From an uncultured Thermoguttaceae bacterium (lineage in GTDB: Bacteria; Planctomycetota; Planctomycetia; Pirellulales; Thermoguttaceae), in contig CALKER010000017.1 of NCBI GenBank assembly GCA_938084835.1, forward strand, positions 24,949 to 88,948: a stretch of DNA of 64,000 bases. The letters are read 5' to 3'. The number at the start of each line of letters is the position of its first letter. Position 1 is the stretch's first letter. Below, piece after piece: positions 19,701 through 25,884 of the stretch. The notes beneath the pieces are model-generated. The model did not search any database. It had not been told where the DNA came from and saw nothing but the letters and a program-made list of their open reading frames with translations. The position numbers and the translations under genes were made by a program.

Positions 19701-21700
19701 CCATGGATGACATGGGCAATTTTATCATCACCTGGACGAGCATTGGACAAGATCTCCCGGATATCATTGATGCGGGAGTGTTTGCCCGAATCTACAGGGC
19801 CGACGGCAGTGATTTCATCGATCCCACCGACCCCACCGGCACCCGGCCGCTGGGTGAATTCAACGTTAATCTGTTACGCCTCGGTGATCAAAATTTCCCG
19901 GCGGTCACAATCAGTAACAACGGTAGGATTGCCTTTGCGTGGGTTGGACCCGATGCCGACCAAACCGGTGTCTACTATCGATTAATGACCACTGGCACAT
20001 CGGTATCCACCACCGAAGCTCCGCTAAGCGGCTTCACGGTGGGCAACGTGTACCAAGCTTTGGGCAGTCCGGCGGCGGGGCAGGCGTTGGTTTTGGCTGG
20101 TACCTCCGGCAACGATACCTTCGAGTTTACCGGTGGACCAACACCCGACCGCTGGGTGGTCAAAATTAATGGCAACCGAATCACTATTCCACCCGGAACC
20201 ACGAGCATCGTCTTCGATGGCCTTGGTGGAAACGATACGGTAGTCTTCAAGGGGACTGCCGGAGATGAGACGCTTTATCGTTGGCCGGATCGGGCCATCT
20301 TCGAGGGGGCAACCTTCGGTGTCACGGTGAGCAACGTGGAAACTGTTACGGCTTACGGCCAGGGTGGCGCGGATGTCGCCTATCTGTACGATAGTCCAGG
20401 AGCGGACAAACTTACGGTAACAGCCAGTTACGTGGTATTAAGCGGTACCGGCTTTTATAGCCGGGTCATGGACTTCCCGACCATCGTGGCCTATTCAAGT
20501 GGCGGCACCGACAGTGCCCGGTTCTTCGCCTCCGCAGCCAACGAAGAGTTCGTCGGAAGCCCGACCTCCGCTGTCCTGCAGGGGTCAGGTTACCAGCGCC
20601 GCGCGGAAGGTTTCAGCACCGTAAGCGCTTACGCCGGCAGTGCCAACGATGTAGCCAAACTGTATGATCGCACTGATAGCGAAGATGTTCTGGTTGCCAC
20701 GCCTGCTTACACTAAGATAAGCGGTGCCGGCTATAGTATCCAGGCAGTGGACTTTAAGAAGGTGTACGGCTACTCTAGCGACACCAAGGATGTGGCCAAG
20801 CTTTATGACGGTACGAGCAATGATACTTTTGTAGGTAAGCCTGCCGAAAGCCTTTTCTGGGGCCGCGATTTCTGGTATCAGGTAGTTGGTTTCCGCACGG
20901 TAGCCGCTTACTCCCGGAGTGGTGTGGACACCGCGCAGCTTTACGACAGCGTAGGCGATGATGTAGCTGTGTTAGCTCCGACTTATGTCACCCTAAGCGG
21001 GACTAACTTCCAGATCCAAGCCCACCGCTTCCGCAACGCCACTGTATTCAGTTCGGCTGGCAACGATCTAGCGCGATTCTACGACAGTGCATCGCTCAAT
21101 GAGACGCTTGTCGTCGGCCCAGGGTTGGCAACAATGTCCGCTAATGGCGGCAATTATACGAATCGCGCAGAAGGCTTCCGGCGATTCGAGGCAACGTCTA
21201 CTGGCGGAGCCGATACCGTGCGAATTTATGACTCGCCAGGTAATGACACTCTGACCGCCACCAGTACGTACTCCGTGCTTACTGGGCCGAACTACTCGGT
21301 CAAAGCTTATGGGTTCCGATACAATTACGTGTATTCCGTAGCTGGCGGAACCGATACCGGTAAACTGTATGGCTCGGCTGGCGATGACAATCTGGTTGGC
21401 TATCCGACTTACCTCCGCTTGAGCAATAACACTTATTGGGTCCAGGTGGAAGGTTTCCGCAGCCTGAGAGTTTTCGGCCAAGCCGGACGTGACCGTGCGT
21501 GGTTGTATGACAGTGCCCTTTCCGCCTACCCCGACAGACTCCAAGTCGGCAGCAATTGGGTCCGGATGTACAATCCGGCTTTGGGATATGACTACCGATT
21601 GGAGGACTTCGAGCGGGTCGAGGCAACCTCGAGTAATCCGGAGGATGTTAAAGAGTTCGCAGGGGCAGTCGATTTCTTGATCACCAGGGGTTACTGGTAA
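7718..21700 (+). CDS. Giant exported multi-propeller protein with embedded trypsin-like protease
   Basis: About 4,660 residues. A basic N-terminus carries LDPLEQRQLLS (residues 44-54), the motif that opens many huge planctomycete surface or secreted proteins. The body consists of roughly 60-residue repeats (consensus PxVAMDADGDFVVVWxS...GIYARRFDAxGxPLGxEFxVNxxTxGDQ, shown with gaps). By eye there are five blocks of seven, at about residues 55-1257, 1440-1891, 2066-2499, 2641-3511 and 3686-4105. They are separated by four Ig-like modules beginning DTAGPIVTDV-like. A trypsin-like domain sits at about 3045-3317 (His3081, Asp3129, Ser3257). Propeller 1 and blade 3 of propeller 4 carry FxLxxxGxTT-type insertion modules. 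Ten repeats of about 47 residues close the chain (4128-4650). No C-terminal membrane anchor or dockerin is visible. ATG 7718 has GAGGGA 8 nt upstream; GTG 7688 is an alternative. Function as surface adhesin, scaffold or protease is inference. Confidence 0.93.
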   Translation: MTWLGLRKVLSATRQLAQKGSPRKKREREARRWRTAAAPRRLGLDPLEQRQLLSLAPADWDQILVNERFAVTQEMVPGRSVAVDADGDFVIVWTRIDPVLDSAGNPVVDPRTGQIMQDANIYARYFTDEVQRIFLPSEVLVDNALGLARVDLVVNGREVQKLVLSSGYQPYTPRPLQELISGTIILGYDVNRNGIIEEPFETTSFLYNEAISPVTNAQNLQMQLRVLGGDLADVVVKPINAREFLIEFGEASVGPGNIPRNVPSIQVLYSFTDLNPLLPGLQPPGTVTTFATGFYPFAEVITVREPVLLSNIPISPTDPALTAQIMEQSFWVTSQSFSYGPIELGMPPVPREGPTSLIPSMRTPVPEVKVTPVLGVPGYPDGTVFDITFTGTSGKKDHPTILVSRVADETGSVVNAAGVPLASLAQVRTLKEPSPEFRVNPEEPDDPFTLLPDKFAQTNAVVAMDSDGDFVIVWQSEVPTWVHPTSVTDIFARRFRPVGWRNPTEIDFLVDMNLDGIPEFPVQGVIPLVSPEAQVVQRITINPSVSGPIRGNFRLRLVGQTTRDIIFDSTNLSSSANSIRTALTAAGFQDVSVRVLSSSAPFQFEVTFKATFSGPNGRRDLEFQFLEPTSGPALMGLATLSAYLDPNLDVYTFRVNQDVNGAQAQPAVAMDGVGNFVVVWGSGAQDISFFNTIRARRYDRFGTPLGNEWVVNTEDTNEHFEPVVGMSPDGWFVVSWTMTPNRVATSVWAEVYDNTGAVRQSQFALGGGSGPNVGFGVGNEFVITYNVPEADLAGAGSGPGIRAIQYRLFDAQGNFSLQTVRSTFRANSADFDPASARFWPFDQYGGQPMLDADGDLVIVFDGFGPDVSEAEIDRLIESQLTAALSGGATPAEVARLRAQLEAAYGWLRGEGSGALYTRFDADPLLGTMNILARDAIINALRDGHNTRVFLAFDQSVDQGSFELEVTINNVTQATSGIQYQRTNLAASRTNIENALRGLAITGTAWPSPFGQSVSVRLVPAFEVLQRAGTPWELTGVPTSDVVFEIVFQGSVHDTPIFVSYRNWQGQTPATNELQLLSFFVTGPGWFSLTDGLRTTANLYFDPSNPQAVAAAIQGQLRALVTGVDAQGNPIRAYSGVVVTYRSGTTDPFQFELNFVGASAGVNHPQITQGLLQGPPFPDPPLPGYIVGTTITQGGTQTAPPPRLRLFQIGDPGTIQERTSGGMEPDGDFTAVFIQRERLTNAVISNSNIYYRRFDESTDTAGPRVTDLVDAAGYSIARGRVTEGPVYHLVVTFDEELFAQNPDQFRDSVLNPENFVLYRGDVEIPGGVVKVEFGLNKAAELAGRPDGVDHDGDGIPDGIYRLNPLPTNKWEAVLTLDANGVIGPGAPPLEAGDYRIVVRAPNPAQNISGIRDLAGNPLSASGYAPAGSDISLSFSVTSVIPDLRVDALVGTETGRTFAEAASAVARDGDGDYVVVWTVFDPVAGVDRLYFRLFDADGSPADLPYLDSAGNPVRDAAGNILVARDTFPAMPVTPPTFFPEFLRDHQRFGTVAIDADGDFVITWTNIRGNDADIYARRLDSLGGVRGINITTGALVFNTQLPPPFRVNELTAGEQTWPHVAMNAQGDFVITWTSFVGSGTSGDYDVFARRYDLFGQALGPEFRVNVTTGGNQQFSKVAMDAQGGFVVVWQSDQGGVGTDIFARSFWPDGSPQVLVDGTAYVYGEILVNQVTAGNQIYPHVAMNMGGDRVAFVWAGPDGNQNGVFARVFGRNIDPSAIGSLTPLVDQFQVNVTVNGEQTYPSIAMGATGNFVVAWSGRGEQAGQVDVSGHGVFTRAYDRDGNPVFGETRINNTVAGNQWMPSVASDYNGNYVVVWTGEVNGATQVYHGRSLRDFADVVGPIVAGVYTVTGERVLSGGVVPGPVSALVFAVSENLSTRLADSDGDGVLDVPAPDSVLNVDNWLLLRDGTQIPGGIHSVSFARNPLTRKYEVTVILDANGTAPGVAPLQEGNYSVLMQDTINDWYFVPIVTMPFFSGRRLDGDFDGVPGTSVAVGTGASGYLFNFGVTTALAQFGGEFRINESTQYIQRFVPQYGTGLGYEKSTQAVAVDADGDYVVVWVSYGQDNPAEPLGAGVYMRIFDRNHNPLTPEILVNQTTQGDQRNPAVAIDADGDIVVVWESRGDNPDGSLGIWARRFDSMGRPLGGEFLVNTNTQHDQYNPAVAMDAFGNFVVVWVSTGQPTSYFNDIRGQLFNYRGERVGGEFRVNVANIPGPAGVELNPTVARSANGNFVVIWETVAAMVNGVVTDTVQTGRLFDPTGTPLTGEFRVDTGVGTGGTETHRTARNAKAVMDEIGGFIVVWEAYSGNPVTHYDVFWRRFDASGNPVATGQANMPQFDRAQVNPAVAVDADGDFVVVWNGNGAQPNRLFPADPNLWVDQDDAGIFMRKYNAANTPIDVQVRVNRTQAGDQRMPSVGMTREGDILVVWSGAGVGDQHGIFARWFDEPRDTAGPIVTDVLSGRGTRLLGGAQVTEAVTEIIVIFSEDMMRVGPSAVTNPANYMLLKDGTPIFGAITSISFGLNPATNKWQATLQIDGNGALPGVVPLDSGQYELVILNTLRDLVGNPLYGTGLNPNGQQFRTSFTVAVLPGQDLLVNTQTTGIQQLASGSLMPGSPRSVAGDGDGEYVVVWRDTNPGSQGIWARIYNDLRWLNTPSGRVATGPNPSAPILVTANPTAQFASVARDADGDFVVVWEQDDDPGPGEDWNIWARRFDAMGRPYGEAFRVNSETAGPQRYPAVAMDVDGDFVIVWQSLDTDGTGWNIYGKRFGPAGYPLGGTNEVQLITFVNNPRGTFSLRWDGDDNPATPNTTGPITFTGNAFEIARIVEDRLNALARNAAGVQVNQVQVRAVGVSQLLVEFVGPGAGKNQTQIEVDWANTTLTGGPGATIFIQTLVEGEISDFLVNATLAGDQLFPSVAMGPGGEFVVTWTSTGQDGDAPNETNVYMRKFPSNEAFGPYRGDPVYGAINPRAPYLSNSRTVVSTDNIALHQIIPGTGYDGVVAVVALDAAGNPVSLGTGALLWTGYHILTAAHVVTDALGNVFPTVQVEFVLPPPIGPVTISSSQIIVHPAYDPADLFVNDIAVIVLPQPAPPGAPRYQIYRQTDEMGKITTFAGYGLIGQGATGAVGPGYPNKYFGSNRYEATGERFNGLRWVDLGYNIPGGPRWAPGMLLAFDFDSGQELHDAFYRLFGLRDLGLGAAEAMVAPGDSGGPQFISGLIAGVTAGILRPAISDFDAALNSSFGEIGLATRVSFYASWIDEVIGRGLAGTPEVLVNQTIAGNQKWSTVAIDANGDVVVTWTSYGQDGGGGSYGPGFAGENGVFARRFLNDLTPASNEFQVNQSTVGNQQRSQIAMDLDGDFVIVWESHPDAGSGLAPPTEDFGIYARRYVGTRKLATSPLAGPNGELTGEIAINATKLGDQRSPAVAMSHNGDAVIVWEGAGALPTADRADPYGIYHTRLWQTHDTAPPIVADVLGVYRQSGQRVVQQILPDSLIRQDVTQLAVSFSENLLADRTTNFRSVTNPSNWTLYRNGQMLPGAVVSVSFGLNQMSAAGLVSQPTNKYEAVLVVDGDPSQPGLQPLGPGIYELVISDRIEDLFGNRLDGDLNGIAGGQFVRGFIIGDPEQVFLPVPGTVPGPGEDPLVHRLPTGRQDSPAIASNANGDFVIVWVEWTPAVDPVTGAQVEWGDIYAQRFNSRGEKVGTQIAVNTYATGNQYQPAVAMDDFGNFVVVWAGEGWAAGEINVVERHGIYARVFDALGQPITDQFQVNQYRPNVQDRPRVAMDADGDFVVTWTSYGQDSDKDGVFARMYTLQGVPKGPEFLVNTVVQNRQDNPDVAMDANGNFVIVWRAFNHPNDGNQWGIFGQRFNAAGQKVGGEFRINTYTAGDQVDPRVAMDAAGNFVVVWSSFNQDGSGYGVYAQRFNAAGQRIGSEFRVNQRTIHWQYQPDVAMDDMGNFIITWTSIGQDLPDIIDAGVFARIYRADGSDFIDPTDPTGTRPLGEFNVNLLRLGDQNFPAVTISNNGRIAFAWVGPDADQTGVYYRLMTTGTSVSTTEAPLSGFTVGNVYQALGSPAAGQALVLAGTSGNDTFEFTGGPTPDRWVVKINGNRITIPPGTTSIVFDGLGGNDTVVFKGTAGDETLYRWPDRAIFEGATFGVTVSNVETVTAYGQGGADVAYLYDSPGADKLTVTASYVVLSGTGFYSRVMDFPTIVAYSSGGTDSARFFASAANEEFVGSPTSAVLQGSGYQRRAEGFSTVSAYAGSANDVAKLYDRTDSEDVLVATPAYTKISGAGYSIQAVDFKKVYGYSSDTKDVAKLYDGTSNDTFVGKPAESLFWGRDFWYQVVGFRTVAAYSRSGVDTAQLYDSVGDDVAVLAPTYVTLSGTNFQIQAHRFRNATVFSSAGNDLARFYDSASLNETLVVGPGLATMSANGGNYTNRAEGFRRFEATSTGGADTVRIYDSPGNDTLTATSTYSVLTGPNYSVKAYGFRYNYVYSVAGGTDTGKLYGSAGDDNLVGYPTYLRLSNNTYWVQVEGFRSLRVFGQAGRDRAWLYDSALSAYPDRLQVGSNWVRMYNPALGYDYRLEDFERVEATSSNPEDVKEFAGAVDFLITRGYW
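16850..17668 (+). other. Trypsin-like serine protease domain inside the giant protein
   Basis: Residues about 3045-3317 of the giant protein (numbered from ATG 7718) read as a complete chymotrypsin-fold protease. The His is in LTAAHVV (codon 16958-16960), the Asp in VNDIAVIVL (codon 17102-17104), and the nucleophile Ser in APGDSGGP (codon 17486-17488). Spacings of 48 and 128 residues fit the family. The domain interrupts the fourth propeller after the body of its fourth blade. All three catalytic residues are intact, so activity is plausible. Confidence 0.88.
20099..21667 (+). repeat. Ten tandem 46-49-residue repeats at the C-terminus of the giant protein
   Basis: Each unit follows GGxDxAxLYDSxGxDxLxxxPxYxxLSGxxYxxxAxGFxxVxAYxS, shown as a spaced consensus. 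The first unit begins near the GGNDTVVF segment and the last ends near the ERVEATSS segment. GNDT and GDDN turns resemble hemolysin-type Ca-binding repeats, but the canonical nonapeptide is not maintained. The same unit, more diverged, makes up the C-terminal half of the next gene product. Confidence 0.8.
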
Positions 21701-21770
21701 TAATTGCAACCCCTGGCCTTGAAGATCCTTGGCAATGACGACTCTGCGTGGCATATGGTTTGCTAAATTT

Positions 21771-21806
21771 CCCCGAGGACCCTTCAACCCTCGGGGATTT
21801 TCGTTT
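21771..21806 (+). terminator. Rho-independent terminator after the giant gene
   Basis: A perfect 8-bp stem, CCCCGAGG (21771-21778) with CCTCGGGG (21789-21796), and a 10-nt loop are followed by ATTTTCGTTTT. It lies 70 bp past the giant gene's stop codon and separates it from the next gene. Confidence 0.88.
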
Positions 21807-21980
21807 TAACAACGCACAACCCCTTCCAGGGGATACTATATACTCCTAGGGTAGTAAGGCCTTAATAGATTTACCGGAAGATCGAAATCGCGGAATCTGC
21901 AGCGACCGTTAGATCGCCGCCCGGCCATACCGGCGTTGAGGGCGGCGATGGGATGATTCCCGTCCCGGAGGCTCAGGTCT

Positions 21981-24900
21981 ATGAACGGGCCATCATACTT
22001 AATTAGTAGGTTTTGGCACAGGCTTTTCCGCCATGCGATTCGTGCCAACCCCCGGACTAAAGAGAAGCGAACCCCCCGGGTTCGATCTCGCCATTTGCGA
22101 CTGGAGAATTTGGAAGATCGCTCCCTCCTGTCTACCTCTTGGCCGGGCCTGCTCATCCATGACAGCTCGGGGGATATTTTCACGGTGGCGTTCCGCGACG
22201 GCTGGAATCTCAATCGTGTTGGCCATACCCCAGTGCAGTTGTTCGATACGGCATTCTCGCCTTCGGGGCAGCTTTTTGGCATCGGTGGGCCTATCGGCTC
22301 GGCCAGTCAGCTCTACACCCTTGGAGTGAACTTCAGCTCCTATGCTCCCGTGGACCTGCAACTGGTCGGAACGGTGAGAGCCGGAGGAAGCGCACTCTAT
22401 CTCAATTCCCTCGAATTCGGGCCGGATGGGCTGCTTTACGCCGCCGGTTATGACCCCAGCGGGGTGAACGCGATTTTTCGTGTCGACCCGTCAACGGCTT
22501 CCGCTGTGGCTCTGGTGATTTTGGGTGGGCATCGCCCTGCCGGAGATTTGGAATTTGATGAATTTGGCAACGCTTACGTCACAACGGAGGGAAGCCGGCT
22601 CATTCGTGTCGATCTCACCACTAGAAGCTACCATGAGGTTGGGTGGATTGTCTTCAGCGATTTTTACGGGCTCGCCTATGGTCCAGGTCCTATTCTTCAT
22701 GGCTTCCGGTCCAATGGCGAAGTTTATCGGATTAATCCGGAAACCGCCGCCATCAGTTTCGTCACCCGACTCTCGCATCCCAACCTTAGCTCCGTGTTCG
22801 GGGCCGCCATGATTTACCCCGGTCCTCTCGATTTAGGGGCTGTCGAATTTATGCATCGGCCTAACGAGCCAATCGTCCTTCAGGAAATGTGGTATCGCGT
22901 GCAGACGGTACGCGATGCTCTGTTTACTGTAGAAACATACGGCGGATCGTCTGGAACCAAAGTGACACTGTACCAGCGTCAGCCTGACGGTTCTCTAACC
23001 CAGTTGGCCGACGTTTTTCGGCGACTGGACTATTCGGTCTCTGGACCGACCACTTTCTATGTGCAGATTCACCGCACAGGAACCGTGCTAAATACGCGAA
23101 TCGCTAACGTGTACAAGCCGGTTGGCAATGGAGCGGTCATTTACGGCACGGCTGGGGACGATAGTTTCGTCTTCCAACCTGGCAGTACGTATGTGATGAC
23201 AATCAACGGTCTGAGCTATAGCTCGAGCTTTGACTCGCGGCGACTTGTGGAGGTTCTTTTCGATGGAGGTGCCGGCACAGACCAGGTGACACTCGCGGGC
23301 AGTACCCAGTGGGAAACTGTCACAATCGATTTGGAGGAGGGCACAGCCGCACTGCAGGCCGGCAACCGCTACGCAGCCCAGGTGGTCAACGCGGAGAAAT
23401 TTACTTTCACAGGCGGCGGGGGGCTCGATGCGGTCAGTGTGCGGGCCACCTCAGGGGCCGACCAGATCGAGCTCGCTCCCCGCGTTGCAACTATTACTTC
23501 TCCAGGGGGCAAAGGCGCAGAGATTTCGGCGGCAGCTTCCATCGTGATCGATGCCCTGGGCGGTGTCGACTCGGTGCGATTTGCCGGCTCGGCAGGCGAT
23601 GACGAGGTGACCATTCGGCCCCAAGAGGCTGTGCTGCGGAGTCCGGCCAGCGCATCGGACATCAAGGTTCTCAACGCAGAAAACTTCGATATCTCCGGCG
23701 GGCTGGGCTCCGACCGCATTACTATTTTCGGTGGTGAGGGGCCTGACGAAGTCGAAGTGCGATGGGACAATATCCGTTGGAGCGGAGTCGCTTATCTGAT
23801 TCTGGCGAGCGGGTTTGAGGACGTCACCCTCTACGGCAATCCCGGCCACCAGGACTTCGTCAAACTTTACAGCAAGGGGGGCGTCATCGACGTTTTCCAA
23901 CTCGAGCCACGGCAGGCCTCCGTAGAGGGAGGAGGCCGCCAGTGGCAAGCCTTTGGCTTCGATCGCACCGAAGTTTACGGTAACTCTTACGAAAATGATC
24001 GCGCTATTCTCCGAACTGGCCCACCTAACCCGGTGACGCTCACAGCCACTAGCACGTATGCTACTGTTTCGGGCTCAGGTTATTCCCTTCGGGCAGCCTC
24101 CGTTCGGCAGGTCGAGGTGTATGGTTCGGCCAGCGACCGAGCCCGTTACTACGATGGGCCGGGCGATGACGTTTTCGAAGCACAAGATCATGTCACGAAG
24201 ATGACTTATGGGCGGAATCCTGATCATTACGTCCAAAGTTTTGGCTTCGGCCTGGTGACCGCTTATGCGCCCCCAGCCACAGGCGGGAGTGATGTTGCCC
24301 TTTGGCAGGGAGTCCCCGGACAATTCGATACTTTTTATGCTAAACCAAGGGAGGCCACTTTGTTCGGAACGGGCTATCGATTCTGGGCGGTCGATTTCGA
24401 GCTTGTTCAGGCGACCGGTCAGGCCAGCGACAGAGATATCGCTTACCTGATCGACTCCGATGGGAACGACGTGTTCTATTACCGCCCGGCATCCTCTCAT
24501 CCGGAGGAGTCCACGGCACTGGTAGGGACCACACGCAATGGTTGGAACTTCGCCAACCGCGCCATCGGATTCGCCCAGACATATGTCTACAGCACCACCG
24601 GGGGAATGGACAGCGCCTACATGTTCGACAGTCCTGCCGGCCAGGATACGTTCACGGCAACACGGCACTATGCGGTCATGAGTGGACCGAACCATTATGC
24701 CCGCGCTTGGGGCTTCGAGCGTGTTTTCGCTTATGCCTCCAGCGATGGGTTTGCCAATACGGCCCGGTTGTACACGAGTGGGTCCGGCGACTTCCTAGAA
24801 ATCAGAGCGAGCTCGGCACGGCTGGAGTTCGGTCAAAATCCCTTACTGACCGTTGTGGTCACTGGCTTCCGCTATACCACAGCCTTCAGTCAAGGGGGCG

Positions 24901-25280
24901 AGGACATTGCCTACTTTTACGGTTTCACTGGGGTAAACGACACGTTTACGGCTTGGCTGAGCACGAGAACAGCCGTCCGGGAGATCCCCTCCGTTTACTA
25001 CCGAACGGTAGGCTTTCGACGCGTGGTCGCCTTTGGCGACTGGGGTGAATCTGACCGCGCGATCGTTTACGACTCCCCGGGAAACGATCACCTATCGGCC
25101 AATGGACTGACGGCACCCCACAAAGCATTCATTCAAAGTTTGGACCTAGTACTTGAGCTTCAGGACTTTGGCCTAGTACGGGCGGTTTCATCGTTGGGTG
25201 GAACCGATACGCGCTCTGTACTCCACCGCGCCAATCTAAGCTACGTGCTTGAGGACATTGGTCCGTGGGTCGATGGGTGA
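21981..25280 (+). CDS. Large exported repeat protein with LENLEDRSLLS N-terminal motif
   Basis: 1,099 residues. The basic N-terminus ends in LENLEDRSLLS (residues 41-51), the same type of sorting motif as in the upstream giant protein. Residues about 57-285 contain repeats of the form GLLYAAGYDP / NAIFRVDPSTA / NAYVTTEGSRLIRVDLTT, resembling a propeller that reports fitted values. Residues about 289-382 look like a beta-sandwich of pre-peptidase C-terminal type (tentative). From about 385 to the end there are repeats of roughly 47-60 residues with GTAGDDSF, GGLGSDRIT, YYDGPGDDVF and YDSPGNDHL turns, related to the C-terminal repeats of the giant protein. GGAG lies about 12 nt before the ATG. 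The strong terminator upstream implies its own promoter. No catalytic motif is seen; a structural or surface role is inferred. Confidence 0.88.
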   Translation: MNGPSYLISRFWHRLFRHAIRANPRTKEKRTPRVRSRHLRLENLEDRSLLSTSWPGLLIHDSSGDIFTVAFRDGWNLNRVGHTPVQLFDTAFSPSGQLFGIGGPIGSASQLYTLGVNFSSYAPVDLQLVGTVRAGGSALYLNSLEFGPDGLLYAAGYDPSGVNAIFRVDPSTASAVALVILGGHRPAGDLEFDEFGNAYVTTEGSRLIRVDLTTRSYHEVGWIVFSDFYGLAYGPGPILHGFRSNGEVYRINPETAAISFVTRLSHPNLSSVFGAAMIYPGPLDLGAVEFMHRPNEPIVLQEMWYRVQTVRDALFTVETYGGSSGTKVTLYQRQPDGSLTQLADVFRRLDYSVSGPTTFYVQIHRTGTVLNTRIANVYKPVGNGAVIYGTAGDDSFVFQPGSTYVMTINGLSYSSSFDSRRLVEVLFDGGAGTDQVTLAGSTQWETVTIDLEEGTAALQAGNRYAAQVVNAEKFTFTGGGGLDAVSVRATSGADQIELAPRVATITSPGGKGAEISAAASIVIDALGGVDSVRFAGSAGDDEVTIRPQEAVLRSPASASDIKVLNAENFDISGGLGSDRITIFGGEGPDEVEVRWDNIRWSGVAYLILASGFEDVTLYGNPGHQDFVKLYSKGGVIDVFQLEPRQASVEGGGRQWQAFGFDRTEVYGNSYENDRAILRTGPPNPVTLTATSTYATVSGSGYSLRAASVRQVEVYGSASDRARYYDGPGDDVFEAQDHVTKMTYGRNPDHYVQSFGFGLVTAYAPPATGGSDVALWQGVPGQFDTFYAKPREATLFGTGYRFWAVDFELVQATGQASDRDIAYLIDSDGNDVFYYRPASSHPEESTALVGTTRNGWNFANRAIGFAQTYVYSTTGGMDSAYMFDSPAGQDTFTATRHYAVMSGPNHYARAWGFERVFAYASSDGFANTARLYTSGSGDFLEIRASSARLEFGQNPLLTVVVTGFRYTTAFSQGGEDIAYFYGFTGVNDTFTAWLSTRTAVREIPSVYYRTVGFRRVVAFGDWGESDRAIVYDSPGNDHLSANGLTAPHKAFIQSLDLVLELQDFGLVRAVSSLGGTDTRSVLHRANLSYVLEDIGPWVDG

Positions 25281-25884
25281 GAATCGCTAAAACCCGCTGA
25301 AGTACCATCGCCGGACATGATAGCCTGATTTTGGGAGATTAAGCTTCGTGGGGTGACGGTTTGTTCCTTCGTCGCCCAACTATTTAACCTCGCGCAGTTC
25401 TTTTCGCCTCTGCCAGCTGGAGTTCATCAATCACCTTGGAGTCCCCGACCGATCGCGGTAGCCCCGCGGTACAGAGCCTAAAGTGACATGCGACCACGAC
25501 ACCGGCTCGACCAGACCCGATGGTCGGGGTAAATAGCTTCCTCGCATAACATTTTTTTCGGAGCTAATCACAATTACTATGTGATCCGCTAAAGTAGAAC
25601 AAACTTAACACTTTTGCCATCTTAAAGGGACTATGCGCCTTAAAGCAATTGGTGGAGGTTTCTGTGTTACTTCACACCGGTTTTCTCTTTTCTTGGCGGT
25701 TTGGCCTTTAATGGTCCTTTCTCCATGTGATCGATAATTCCAAAGAAGTGTAACAACCGCCACCTCAGCCTTGTAAAAGGGAAACTCCCACCGACAAACG
25801 GCTGGCCCAGCCACCCGCCATATTTATTTCCAACTTCAGGGATGATCTGAAAATTTGTATTAGTTCACGGAGGAACCGCAGCCG
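25281..25884 (+). other. Gap upstream of the porin gene
   Basis: No gene recognised. The stretch 25550-25780 is AT-richer than its surroundings and probably holds the porin promoter; I could not fix -35/-10 boxes with confidence. There is no clear terminator for the preceding gene. Confidence 0.45.
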
